Part shown: positions 16,261 to 24,678 of the stretch, piece by piece
Numbering within the stretch: the stretch's first letter is position 1
Layout of the letters: each line of letters begins with the position of its first letter
Assembly (NCBI RefSeq): GCF_000238055.2
Contig: NZ_KE148312.1
Coordinates: forward strand, 1,980,501 to 2,044,500
DNA length: 64,000 nucleotides
Reading direction: 5' to 3'
Origin: Oribacterium parvum ACB1
GTDB lineage: Bacteria > Bacillota > Clostridia > Lachnospirales > Lachnospiraceae
Notes under the pieces: generated by a model
What the model saw: only the letters and a program-made list of their open reading frames with translations
Databases searched by the model: none
Told to the model about the DNA's origin: nothing
Program-made: the position numbers and the translations under genes

Positions 16261-17626
16261 CTTCTCCCTCCGACTCCATTTCCTGTTCTTCTGCGCTTTC
16301 CGCGTCTTCCTCCATTTCTACCTCGTCTTCCTGTCCTTGTATAATAAAGAGGGACTGGAAAAGGGCGAATACGATAAAACTGGAGATCAAACTGGATCCG
16401 CCATAGCTCATAAAGGGGAGTGTTACGCCGGTGGAAGGTACAAACTTAATTGCGCCTCCAATCGTGAGAATCACTTGAATGACATAGATTACGCTTAAGC
16501 CCAGAACCACAAGTTTATAGAAGGAGCTTTCCATATCTCTTCCCATCATCATCATTTGCATAAAGCAGGAAAGACAGATGAGAATCAGGCAAATGGCAAC
16601 AATACCTCCCATTTCTTCAGAAAGAGCGGAAAAAATAAAGTCATTTTCCACAATAGGAATCTTATTGGGAAGTCCCTGAAAAAGGCCGAGCCCCAAAAAT
16701 CCGCCGGTACCGATTGCAAAGAGAGATTGGGTAATCTGATAGCCCTTCCCCGCCATATCTCTCCAAGGATCGATAAAGGCATAAACTCTGGTTCGCACAT
16801 GAGAAAATAAACCGTATGATACAATCCCCGCCAAGGCGGAAACAAGCCCTCCCCCTAAGAGATAGAGAATCTGGTTCCTTGCGACATAGAGCATAAAAAC
16901 ATAGGAAATAAAAAGGAGCAGGGCGGAACCCAGGTCTTTACAAAGCACCAAAATGATGCCGTGCAATGCCGCAACACAAGCAGAATGGATGACGCCTTCC
17001 CGGCTGTGCTCTTCCGAGAGAATTCCCGCTATGGAAAAGACAAAGGAGAGCTTCACAAATTCCGATGCCTGAAAACGAAAGCCAAAAAGACTCACACTCA
17101 TTTTCGCACCGAAGCTAACCGAGCCCAGTACAAGTACGAGAAGCAAGGAAAGAATCCCTATCCCCGCAAAAATATAGCGAAATTTCTGAAAATCCCAAAT
17201 TTTATCCACGATATAGGGAATCACTAAAACAAGGAGACTTGCCGCCATAGCAACTGCAAACTGCTTAATTGCCTTAGCTTCCTGCAGTCTTGCAAGAAGA
17301 ATCCAGCCAAGAGCGAGAAAAAGGCACTGATTATTCAGTAATACCTCGTTATAGAAGGGATAGAGCTTCTTCCAAATAAGAGGATAAAGCAAAAAATAAA
17401 GAAGCTGCGGCAGATAAAAATAGATATAAAACAGATTTCCCGTCTGAAAATACAGCACCGCATAGGAAATAAAGTGAAGAAGAAGCAATATCTTATATAA
17501 AAGACCGGATAGCTTCTTTTTTCCCTCTCTGTAATCTATCGATAAATTTCGAAACAGCCCGTAGCTGTATAAAAGCATTAAAAGAATGCTGACAATCTTG
17601 GCAAAACTGCTGAAGAGATTTCCCAT
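16253..17626 (-). CDS. FtsW/RodA/SpoVE family peptidoglycan polymerase
   Basis: 457 residues with about ten or more membrane segments. The family hallmark FVPSTGVTLPFMSYGGSSLISSF lies near residue 400, and GKGYQITQSLFAIGTGGFLGLGL is the other conserved loop. These SEDS proteins polymerise lipid II into glycan strands. The C-terminal tail is very acidic (EDEVEMEEDAESAEEQEMES), complementing the very basic N-terminal tail of the overlapping PBP; an electrostatic contact is a tempting inference. An extra hydrophobic N-terminal region of about 120 residues precedes the core, as in FtsW proteins partnered with PbpA. Confidence 0.92.
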   Translation of the reverse strand: MGNLFSSFAKIVSILLMLLYSYGLFRNLSIDYREGKKKLSGLLYKILLLLHFISYAVLYFQTGNLFYIYFYLPQLLYFLLYPLIWKKLYPFYNEVLLNNQCLFLALGWILLARLQEAKAIKQFAVAMAASLLVLVIPYIVDKIWDFQKFRYIFAGIGILSLLLVLVLGSVSFGAKMSVSLFGFRFQASEFVKLSFVFSIAGILSEEHSREGVIHSACVAALHGIILVLCKDLGSALLLFISYVFMLYVARNQILYLLGGGLVSALAGIVSYGLFSHVRTRVYAFIDPWRDMAGKGYQITQSLFAIGTGGFLGLGLFQGLPNKIPIVENDFIFSALSEEMGGIVAICLILICLSCFMQMMMMGRDMESSFYKLVVLGLSVIYVIQVILTIGGAIKFVPSTGVTLPFMSYGGSSLISSFIVFALFQSLFIIQGQEDEVEMEEDAESAEEQEMESEGEDA

Positions 17627-17716
17627 ACTTATCCCCCCTACTAAAACGCTTACTCATGAAAGCTGCAATTCGGAAGCTATATTTCCAAACTGTTTCTTTC
17701 CTGAATTTCTCTACCT

Positions 17717-18547
17717 CTACTCAATTCCTTTATGAAAATGCCCTCTGGTAAAACTCTTATTCATCTTTCCTTGAAGAACCTCTTCCACTTCACTTTTACT
17801 CTCCACCGTAAACTCCAAGCGAAGATAGTCGGGCTTAAGGGCCGCGACTTCTTTTTCCAAACCGAATAAAGAAAAAACATCGGCATTGAAGATTTGATTA
17901 TAGCAGAATTTACAATACAAACGAACAGACAATTCTTTATTTTGTCTGTCTTTTAATCCTAAAATATGGTTCTTTTTCGTGCATCCGTTTCTTGTTTTTT
18001 CGATGCAGTTGGCACTCACCATCATGGGAAGATGCCCGTAAATAAGAAGCTCTGTCGAAAGCTCGGATTTATTTGCCCAAGAAGAAAAATCCTTATCCTC
18101 CCGGAAATTCAGCTCTATCGGGAAAGTCACGGTCTCTGCACTAAAATCCTTCCAAACCTCTAAAGCAGAGGCATTGTAACTGTAAAGCGTATAATCAAAA
18201 ACGGAGTGAAAGTTTTTTCTTTCCACTCTCTGTAAGACCGAAACCTGATCTAAGCTCCGAAACAAAAAGGCGGAAAAAAGAGAAGTTTCTTCATTTTCCG
18301 TAAGCCAGGAAAGGCAGGACTTTCCCGGGTCTTCCCGTCTTTCAATTCTTCGAAATCGAAGCGCGACTTCTATCCCTCTTTCTTTTATTTTCTTCGCAAA
18401 GCGCCGGATTTCCTCCTCCGAAAAAGAAGCTTCATCCAAATAAATACGCTGAATATTCTTTGCCTTAAGACATGCTTCCAGCTGCTCTTCTCTTTCAACG
18501 GATACCGTTACACTTCCGATTTCTCGGATTTCGTCTAAATTTGGCAA
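17717..18547 (-). CDS. C-terminal part of a U32/DUF3656 enzyme (separate frame, TTG start)
   Basis: The 276-residue frame looks like the C-terminal third of U32 family proteins with DUF3656 (E. coli RlhA/YdcP-like), which are normally one chain of about 650-750 residues. It contains ELLIYGHLPMMVSANC, a KKNHILGLKDR loop and LPDY-type LRLEFTVES segments. Here it is in the +1 frame relative to the upstream part and overlaps it by 53 bases. A possible independent start is TTG at 18547 with GGGAGG seven bases upstream. Either the gene is truly split and coupled, or a single-base frameshift (natural or a sequence error) separates the halves. Confidence 0.7.
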   Translation of the reverse strand: MPNLDEIREIGSVTVSVEREEQLEACLKAKNIQRIYLDEASFSEEEIRRFAKKIKERGIEVALRFRRIERREDPGKSCLSWLTENEETSLFSAFLFRSLDQVSVLQRVERKNFHSVFDYTLYSYNASALEVWKDFSAETVTFPIELNFREDKDFSSWANKSELSTELLIYGHLPMMVSANCIEKTRNGCTKKNHILGLKDRQNKELSVRLYCKFCYNQIFNADVFSLFGLEKEVAALKPDYLRLEFTVESKSEVEEVLQGKMNKSFTRGHFHKGIE

Positions 18548-19817
18548 GAATAGCCTCCCTTACTCTTTCACATCCCTCTCTCCTTAAGGCATTTAAGGTG
18601 GAAAGGGGAATAAATACCTCTTCTTCTCCTTTAATACGCAAAGCTTTCGGATAAAAGCAGCTATTTCCAAGCTTTAAGAGCTGCTTTTCCATTTCTTCCC
18701 GAGCTGTAGCTCTCTGCTTCGCCTTTTCCACGGGCTGCTCTCCAAAAACGCTGATTCGGATATCTTCCTGTTCCAAGGACAGCTCTAAAACCGCACCGCT
18801 TTCCACCTTAAGCTCCATAGATAGGGGAAGCTTTCTTTCCCGCTCTTCCATGGATTTTCTTATAAAGGCAGTAAGCTCTTCCTCTTCTTTACGAAAAGGA
18901 CGGTCGGCGAGAGCAATCATGTCCTTTGCATTGTGCTGATATAAATAAGAAGTCTCTCCCCCCCTGTCATACACCGCCTTTAAAAGCTGTTTGTCCTGTT
19001 CGGATACCGTATAGCTTTCCCCCCTTAATGCCAAATCAAGGTATTTTCGATAAACGGAAACCACGGTCGCCGTATACAGTTCCGACTTCATCCTTCCCTC
19101 AATTTTCAAAGAATAGGCACCGGCTTTTAAAATATCCTCCAGAGAATCCAGTGTATTCATATCCTTCATACTCAGGAAATTCCCCTTTTTCCCGCCTGTA
19201 GTATAAGGCAGGCGACAGGTTCCCGCGCATCTTCCTCTGTTTCCGGATCTCCCCCCGAGAAGAGAGGACATAAAGCAGGCTCCGGAATAACTGTAGCACA
19301 TCGCGCCGTGCACAAAAACTTCGAGTTCCGCGCCGGTAGACTCATAAATATCGGAAATATCCTTAAGAGACAGTTCTCTCGACAGTACAATTCTCTCCAT
19401 ACCAAAAGAAGAGAGGAGCGAAACCGCCTCTCTCGTATTGGCTGTCATCTGGGTACTGGCATGCAGAGGTAAATCGGAATAAGCTTCCTTCAGAACTTTG
19501 GCTACACCGAGGTCCTGCACAATGACGGCATCCACTCCCGCTTCCACATATGGATCCATGTACTCTAAAAGCTTTTCAAGCTCTCTCTCCTTAAACAGCG
19601 TATTCACCGTCATAAAAAGCTTCACCCCATAGAGATGGCAAAACTCGATTGCCAAGAGGAGTTCATCTTCTTCCGATACGGAGGACTTCGCAAAGGCTCT
19701 TGCCGAATATTTCTGTCCACCCATATAAACAGCATCGGCTCCGGCAAAAACCGCAGCCTTACAAACTGAAAGGGAACCGGCAGGTGCTAAAAGTTCCGCC
19801 CTGTACATCTCCCCCAT
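18495..19817 (-). CDS. U32 family peptidase/hydroxylase N-terminal part with DUF3656 (RlhA-like)
   Basis: 440 residues. The opening ELLAPAGSLSVCKAAVFAGAD and the cysteine set HGAMCYSYSGACFMSS then GRCAGTC (four Cys, likely an iron-sulfur site) define the U32 fold. Residues from about 330 (PLSMELKVESGAVLEL) form DUF3656. E. coli RlhA with this architecture hydroxylates C2501 of 23S rRNA, and other members act in tRNA hydroxylation (TrhP) or ubiquinone synthesis (UbiUV); peptidase activity is doubtful. The start overlaps the zapA stop (TAATG) with AAGGAG upstream. The rest of the family's usual C-terminus is in the overlapping frame downstream. Confidence 0.85.
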   Translation of the reverse strand: MGEMYRAELLAPAGSLSVCKAAVFAGADAVYMGGQKYSARAFAKSSVSEEDELLLAIEFCHLYGVKLFMTVNTLFKERELEKLLEYMDPYVEAGVDAVIVQDLGVAKVLKEAYSDLPLHASTQMTANTREAVSLLSSFGMERIVLSRELSLKDISDIYESTGAELEVFVHGAMCYSYSGACFMSSLLGGRSGNRGRCAGTCRLPYTTGGKKGNFLSMKDMNTLDSLEDILKAGAYSLKIEGRMKSELYTATVVSVYRKYLDLALRGESYTVSEQDKQLLKAVYDRGGETSYLYQHNAKDMIALADRPFRKEEEELTAFIRKSMEERERKLPLSMELKVESGAVLELSLEQEDIRISVFGEQPVEKAKQRATAREEMEKQLLKLGNSCFYPKALRIKGEEEVFIPLSTLNALRREGCERVREAILAKFRRNPRNRKCNGIR

Positions 19818-20200
19818 TATTGCTCTCCTTTATTTCCTTCTGTCTCAAACAGTTTTTTCTGTGCTTTTTCTAGCTCCTGTAGAGCTCCGTCCAGCTTCAT
19901 CTGTGACTTCACGAGATCATGCTTTAAGGAATAGATCTCCTTCTCCAGCTCTTCCTTTTCCTGCTCCGCTTTCTCCGTCTTAGCCTGCTCCTGAAAAAGG
20001 TCATCACAAATGTTGAGTTGCAAGAGAATGGAGCGAAGGTCCTCATCCAATAATCTGTAGTTTTTAAATTCCTTTTTAAAAGAAGTAATCTTTGCATTTA
20101 AATAATTGGAAACACTGACAAGATAAGCCTCCGACTCTGTTCCGCTTACCCTGACTATCTTTCCGTCAATGATTACATCTACTGTATTTTTATCTCCCAT
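19817..20200 (-). CDS. zapA: Cell division protein ZapA
   Basis: 127 residues: an N-terminal ZapA globular part (VDVIIDGKIVRVSGTESEAYLVSVSNYLNAKI) and a long coiled coil rich in Glu/Lys from about residue 70. ZapA bundles FtsZ filaments at the division site. It sits between ruvB and the U32 gene, a common order in clostridia. It begins 20 bases after ruvB ends and overlaps the next gene by one base. Confidence 0.88.
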   Translation of the reverse strand: MGDKNTVDVIIDGKIVRVSGTESEAYLVSVSNYLNAKITSFKKEFKNYRLLDEDLRSILLQLNICDDLFQEQAKTEKAEQEKEELEKEIYSLKHDLVKSQMKLDGALQELEKAQKKLFETEGNKGEQ

Positions 20201-20220
20201 TGCTTCTCACCTTTTCTCGA

Positions 20221-21213
20221 TTATTGGACCAGACCTAAATGTCTGTATGCACTTTCTGTTGCGACTCTGCCTCTTTTTGTGCGATCAATGAGGCCTTGCA
20301 GTAAAAGATACGGCTCAATCATATCTTCTACCGTTCCGCTGTCTTCTCCGAGACTGACTGCCAAAGTTTCGAGGCCTACGGGGCCACCGGAATATTTATC
20401 TACAATGGCTGTAAGATAAGCCCTGTCGTTTTGGTCGAGCCCCAGCTTATCGACATTCAGTAAATCCAGACTTTCCTCCGCCACATCTTTGGTAATCACA
20501 CCTTCGTACTTTACATCCGCAAAATCCCGGATTCTGCGAAGCAGACGATTGGCAAGTCGCGGTGTTCCTCTGGAACGCATGGCAATACTTTTTGCCCCGT
20601 CCTCTTCAATCGGAACGGAAAGTACCTTGGCACTGCGAAGCACAATTTTCGTGAGTTCTTCCTTCTTGTAAAATTCCAGCTTACTGATGATTCCGAAACG
20701 ATCTCTTAAGGGTGCCGATAAAAGGCCGGCTCTTGTTGTTGCTCCGATTAAGGTAAAATGTGGCAGCTCCAAACGAAGGGAACGGGTACTGCTTTCCTTT
20801 CCAAGAAGGACATCGATTGCAAAATCCTCCATGGCAGGGTAAAGTACTTCCTCTACCTGACGATTCAATCTGTGAATCTCATCAACAAAGAGTACATCTC
20901 CTTCAGAAAGACTGTTTAAAATAGCCGCCATTTCTCCCGGTTTTTCAATCGCCGGTCCTGAAGTAATCTTACAATTTACGCCGAGCTCATTCGCAATAAT
21001 ATTGGAAATCGTCGTCTTTCCAAGTCCGGGAGGACCGTAAAAAAGGCAATGGTCCAAGCTTTGTTTTCTCTTTTTCGCCGCTTCGATATAAATCGAGAGC
21101 ATTTCCTTCAGCTTTTCCTGCCCTATATAGTCGGAAAGCATTTTGGGACGAATCTTCGGCTCATACACCAAATCTTCCCGGCTTTCCTCCGTCTGAATTA
21201 GTCTTCTTTCCAT
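20221..21213 (-). CDS. ruvB: Holliday junction branch migration helicase RuvB
   Basis: 330 residues from [11 protein letters not shown]. Walker [10 protein letters not shown], Walker [12 protein letters not shown], sensor 1 [21 protein letters not shown] and the C-terminal winged helix with [10 protein letters not shown] are all present. The ATG at 21213 has AAGGA six bases before it, preferred over a TTG two codons upstream. It follows ruvA by nine bases. RuvAB drives branch migration of Holliday junctions in recombination repair; ruvC is absent, as usual in Firmicutes that use RecU. Confidence 0.95.
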   Translation of the reverse strand: MERRLIQTEESREDLVYEPKIRPKMLSDYIGQEKLKEMLSIYIEAAKKRKQSLDHCLFYGPPGLGKTTISNIIANELGVNCKITSGPAIEKPGEMAAILNSLSEGDVLFVDEIHRLNRQVEEVLYPAMEDFAIDVLLGKESSTRSLRLELPHFTLIGATTRAGLLSAPLRDRFGIISKLEFYKKEELTKIVLRSAKVLSVPIEEDGAKSIAMRSRGTPRLANRLLRRIRDFADVKYEGVITKDVAEESLDLLNVDKLGLDQNDRAYLTAIVDKYSGGPVGLETLAVSLGEDSGTVEDMIEPYLLLQGLIDRTKRGRVATESAYRHLGLVQ

Positions 21214-21222
21214 CCCCAATCC

Positions 21223-21831
21223 TTAAAAAGCGAGTTTCCGTAAAGCGGAGCGTAATATTTCCTCCGCATTCATCTCCTCTACATTCGGTAACTTAACGAT
21301 GGCCGTCCTTGCCTCTCCCTGCTTATAGCCAAGAGAAAGTAAGGCTTCCATGGCTTCCTGCATGGCCTCACTAAAGCCTCCGGAAATGAGCGGCTCTTCG
21401 TTTTCCACTGCCCCCGGCAGCGCATCTTCTACCTGTAATTTATCCTTTAATTCGAGTATCAAACGTTCTGCAGACTTCTTTCCGAGACCCGGTGCCTTTT
21501 GAATACGCTTAGTATCCGCTGAAAGAATCAATGCAATCAACTCTTCTCTTCTAAAACAGGAGAGAATCCCGAGAGCGGTCTTCGCACCGATTCCCGAAAC
21601 GGAAATAAGTTGCATGAAAAAATCTCTATCCTTCTCCGTAAAGAAACCGAACAAGTCCTGTCCGTCTTCCCGAACTGAAAAATAGGTATGTAAGAGAAGC
21701 TCTTCTCCAATGGGAGGGGCCTCGGAAAGCACGGAAATCGGCACTCTTACACCGTACCCCAAGCCCCCTGCCTCTATAATCAAACTATCCTCTTTTTTCT
21801 CTCTCAAAATCCCATGTACAAAACGAATCAT
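21223..21831 (-). CDS. ruvA: Holliday junction DNA helicase subunit RuvA
   Basis: 202 residues from MIRFVHGILREKK, matching the usual RuvA opening and length. Domain I (OB fold), the two helix-hairpin-helix motifs (LISVSGIGAKTALGILS and KAPGLGKKSAERLILEL) and a C-terminal UBA-like domain (EAMEALLSLGYKQGEA) are visible. A GTG six codons upstream overlaps the preceding gene; the ATG is chosen by homology, though its ribosome binding site is weak. Works with ruvB directly downstream. Confidence 0.93.
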   Translation of the reverse strand: MIRFVHGILREKKEDSLIIEAGGLGYGVRVPISVLSEAPPIGEELLLHTYFSVREDGQDLFGFFTEKDRDFFMQLISVSGIGAKTALGILSCFRREELIALILSADTKRIQKAPGLGKKSAERLILELKDKLQVEDALPGAVENEEPLISGGFSEAMQEAMEALLSLGYKQGEARTAIVKLPNVEEMNAEEILRSALRKLAF

Positions 21832-21839
21832 GTATTCTC

Positions 21840-22499
21840 TTAGGCCCACTCAAAGTTTTCTTTTCCGGCAGCCGCTTCAAAGTGATACTTCACAAGTCCG
21901 GTATCAATGCCCTGGAACTCTCCCGCCTTGTACTCAAAGTGCACGGTATTTCCTTTTCCCTTGATATAGAAGGACTGTCTATTGAAGGCGGTCGGTGCCA
22001 TAAGAGCGTACTCTACGCCGTCTTTAAACCACTGCGGTGCCTCTCCTTCGTAAGAGCAAACCTCGAAGTCATCCTTACTGTGATGCACGTTTCCCTGCTC
22101 TTCTCCATAGCCGATAGAAATCACACCGTATACCGTATGATTCGGGCACTCCTTCTTTACGGCATCTTTATTAAAGCTTGCGCCGACCCACCAGGTATTT
22201 AAACCGAGCTCCTGTGCATAGAGCATGATGTCTGCACTGCTGTAGCCGATTTTCTCTTCTACGCCTTCAGCGGGATCTGCAGCAAGAATAATGAAGTTCT
22301 TGGCATTCTTGGTGATCAGCTTATCGATTAATTCTGCAAAGGCGGTACCGTCTTCCACGCGAAGTACCAGATTTAAATGATGCTCTTTATTTAAAGCCTC
22401 AATTCTTTCATTCAGCTTTTTTACAATATCCTCCGGTAAAACAGTATCCTTATACTTTCTTACCATGTGTCTTTTCTCCATAGCCTCTCTGATTGTCAT
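21840..22499 (-). CDS. Nitroreductase family FMN protein
   Basis: 219 residues from MTIREAMEKRHMVRKY, with AAGGAGG seven bases ahead. RHMVRKYKD is the FMN-contacting N-terminal motif; SSADIMLYAQELGLNTWWVG is the conserved middle. The C-terminal part (PQWFKDGVEYALMAPTAFNRQ) marks the TM1586-like nitroreductase subgroup. It ends nine bases before the ruvA start and may be part of that operon. The substrate is unknown; such enzymes reduce nitro compounds or flavins with NAD(P)H. Confidence 0.87.
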   Translation of the reverse strand: MTIREAMEKRHMVRKYKDTVLPEDIVKKLNERIEALNKEHHLNLVLRVEDGTAFAELIDKLITKNAKNFIILAADPAEGVEEKIGYSSADIMLYAQELGLNTWWVGASFNKDAVKKECPNHTVYGVISIGYGEEQGNVHHSKDDFEVCSYEGEAPQWFKDGVEYALMAPTAFNRQSFYIKGKGNTVHFEYKAGEFQGIDTGLVKYHFEAAAGKENFEWA

Positions 22500-22590
22500 T
22501 GCTCTCCTCCTTAACATGTATGACTATATGTATTTTTTGAAAATAGATATCAACTTCATCAGTATAGCTTCTTTTTATCTTATTCGCTAC

Positions 22591-22713
22591 CTCTTATTCA
22601 TAGCTAAATGCATTATTCCTATCGAAGTTTCATTATGCACATTGAAATGGAATTCTTCTTAGCGAAGTACCATTATACACATAGTGAAGGAGAATTATTC
22701 ATATCGAAGTGCC
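22591..22713. repeat. Decayed ~42-bp tandem repeats copied from the 3' end of the MacB permease gene
   Basis: The last codons and stop of the permease gene (minus strand CTTCGATATGAATAA) are echoed downstream as CTTCGCTAAGAAGAA, CTTCGATAGGAATAA and a partial TAGCTATGAATAA, spaced 40-42 bases. On the plus strand the units are roughly 22611-22650, 22651-22692 and 22693-22713, with a half copy at 22591-22610. They carry no reading frame. Confidence 0.65.
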
Positions 22714-23921
22714 ACAATTGGATCTTCTTTTGCCGCCTTATTGGCAGGATAAATTCCGAAGAATACGCCGACAATGGCGGAAAAGACAACTGCTATAATT
22801 ACAATTCCGGGCTTTACCACTACGGTCAAATTAAAGGCCATAGCCCCAAGATGAACAAGCGTACTCGCAAGAATCACGCCGATAAGCCCTCCCAATGCGG
22901 AAAGCAATGCCGATTCCGTAAGGAACTGCACGAGAATATCCTCCCGGCTTGCACCGAGCGCCTTTCGGATACCGATTTCTCTCGTTCTTTCCGTAACCGT
23001 TACCAGCATGATATTCATAATCCCGATACCGCCGACCAGAAGGGAAATCGCCGCAATGCCGCCAATTGCCGCAGAGAGACCGCCCATGACACCATCCACC
23101 TGTTTCATTTCATCCTGAACGGAAGAAATATACCAGTCCTCGGGTTTACGATTTTTCACACGGGAAAAATAATTCTTGATATCTGTATTCAAGCTATTCA
23201 TTTCCTCTACTGTAAAATTCTTTTTCCCATAATAGCGAATCATAGAGAAAGTATCTGCGGGTCCCGTAAGTATCGTCCACGGCACAAAGGCCTCTCCGTT
23301 TTTGTCCTGCGAGCCCATAAGCAGTTTTTCTATAGGACTCAAATCCTTTCGATAGACTGCGATAACGGAAAAATCCTGTACCTCTCCATGAAAGTCCGCT
23401 CGAAAATGCTTTCCTGTGGCATTTTCGGTACCGAAAAGCTTCAGTGCCGTGTTCTCGGAAATCATGACGACAGGCTTCCTCTCACTCACGTCCTTCTCCG
23501 AAAATGCCCTTCCGTTTAAAATTTTTAAAGGCTGAAAATCGGTAAAATTGTACTCCACACCGGAAAGTCCCACCTTCAATCGATTTCTTCCCACTTTGAC
23601 ATCAATGCTTTCATAGGGGCTATTATCCGCATAGTCGAGTCGACTGCCGAAAATCCTTTTAAAATTATTAAAATCATCCATAGTGAATTCATCACTCTCT
23701 CGCAAATCATTCCAATCCATAGAGGGATTAATCATGATAGCGGCCTGTGTCACACCGTAATTTTTATAAAGGTCTGAGAACATCTTCCGAATGCTGTCTC
23801 CGATAGAAACGATGGAAATCACCGAACCGATTCCGATAATAATACCCAGCATCGTCAGGAATGAGCGCAGTTTATTGGCACGAAGAGACCCCAGTGCCAT
23901 CTTTACATTCTCAAGAAACAT
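22695..23921 (-). CDS. MacB-type ABC transporter permease
   Basis: 408 residues with the MacB layout: N-terminal membrane segment (LRSFLTMLGIIIGIGSVISIVSIG), a large extracytoplasmic MacB core domain (about residues 45-270) and three C-terminal FtsX membrane segments (SAAIGGIAAISLLVGGIGIM onwards). ERTREIGIRKALGASREDIL is the conserved cytoplasmic coupling loop. It overlaps the ATPase gene by 11 bases and completes a tripartite system with the HlyD-like adaptor. Such systems export peptides, antimicrobials or toxins in Firmicutes. Confidence 0.92.
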   Translation of the reverse strand: MFLENVKMALGSLRANKLRSFLTMLGIIIGIGSVISIVSIGDSIRKMFSDLYKNYGVTQAAIMINPSMDWNDLRESDEFTMDDFNNFKRIFGSRLDYADNSPYESIDVKVGRNRLKVGLSGVEYNFTDFQPLKILNGRAFSEKDVSERKPVVMISENTALKLFGTENATGKHFRADFHGEVQDFSVIAVYRKDLSPIEKLLMGSQDKNGEAFVPWTILTGPADTFSMIRYYGKKNFTVEEMNSLNTDIKNYFSRVKNRKPEDWYISSVQDEMKQVDGVMGGLSAAIGGIAAISLLVGGIGIMNIMLVTVTERTREIGIRKALGASREDILVQFLTESALLSALGGLIGVILASTLVHLGAMAFNLTVVVKPGIVIIAVVFSAIVGVFFGIYPANKAAKEDPIVALRYE

Positions 23922-24669
23922 GACTTTCTCCTTTATACATACCCTCGAAAATACTCAAATCCCTAACCGGTGTCGGATTCTCATTTTTCTTATCGGAAAT
24001 GAGCTTTCCGTCCGAAAAGCGAAGCATTCTGTCCGTATAGGCCGCAATATTTTCCTCATGCGTAACCACGACAACGGTTGCTCCCGCCTTATGAAGGGCG
24101 GAGAACATTTCCATGATTTCCACGGAGCTTGCCGTATCCAGATTTCCGGTTGGCTCATCGGCAAGAATCAGGGGCGGCTCATTGGTAAGAGCTCTTGCAA
24201 TGGCTACACGCTGCCTCTGTCCTCCGGACATTTCATTCGGCTGATGGTGGATTCTCCCGCTAAGCCCTACCTTCTCCAGAAGCATTGCCGCTCTTTCACG
24301 CCGCGCCGCCGGAGACTTCTTATGCGCATAAATCATGGGGATTTCCACATTCCTAAGGGCGCTCATGCGACTGATTAAGTTAAAACTTTGGAAGACAAAT
24401 CCGATTTTCTCATTTCTAACCTTATTTAAGGTGTTCGGATCCATGGCGGCAACATCTTCTCCGTCCAGAAAATAGTTTCCGAGAGTCGGCTTGTCGAGAC
24501 AGCCCAGTATATTCATGAGCGTTGATTTTCCGGATCCGGACTGTCCCATGATGGCCACAAACTCTCCTCTTTTGATTTGCAGGTTTATTTTATTGAGTCC
24601 CAAGACCTTTACGGCTCCGGTATCATATATTTTCACTAAATCTCTTAATTCAATGAGTACATCATTCAT
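23911..24669 (-). CDS. MacB/LolD-type ABC transporter ATP-binding protein
   Basis: 252 residues. Walker [10 protein letters not shown], signature [15 protein letters not shown], Walker [13 protein letters not shown] and the H-loop [14 protein letters not shown] are intact. The length includes a C-terminal extension of about 20 residues past the usual end. It begins nine bases after the adaptor gene and overlaps the permease gene, so the three form one operon. Confidence 0.93.
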   Translation of the reverse strand: MNDVLIELRDLVKIYDTGAVKVLGLNKINLQIKRGEFVAIMGQSGSGKSTLMNILGCLDKPTLGNYFLDGEDVAAMDPNTLNKVRNEKIGFVFQSFNLISRMSALRNVEIPMIYAHKKSPAARRERAAMLLEKVGLSGRIHHQPNEMSGGQRQRVAIARALTNEPPLILADEPTGNLDTASSVEIMEMFSALHKAGATVVVVTHEENIAAYTDRMLRFSDGKLISDKKNENPTPVRDLSIFEGMYKGESHVS

Positions 24670-24678
24670 TTTTTTATC

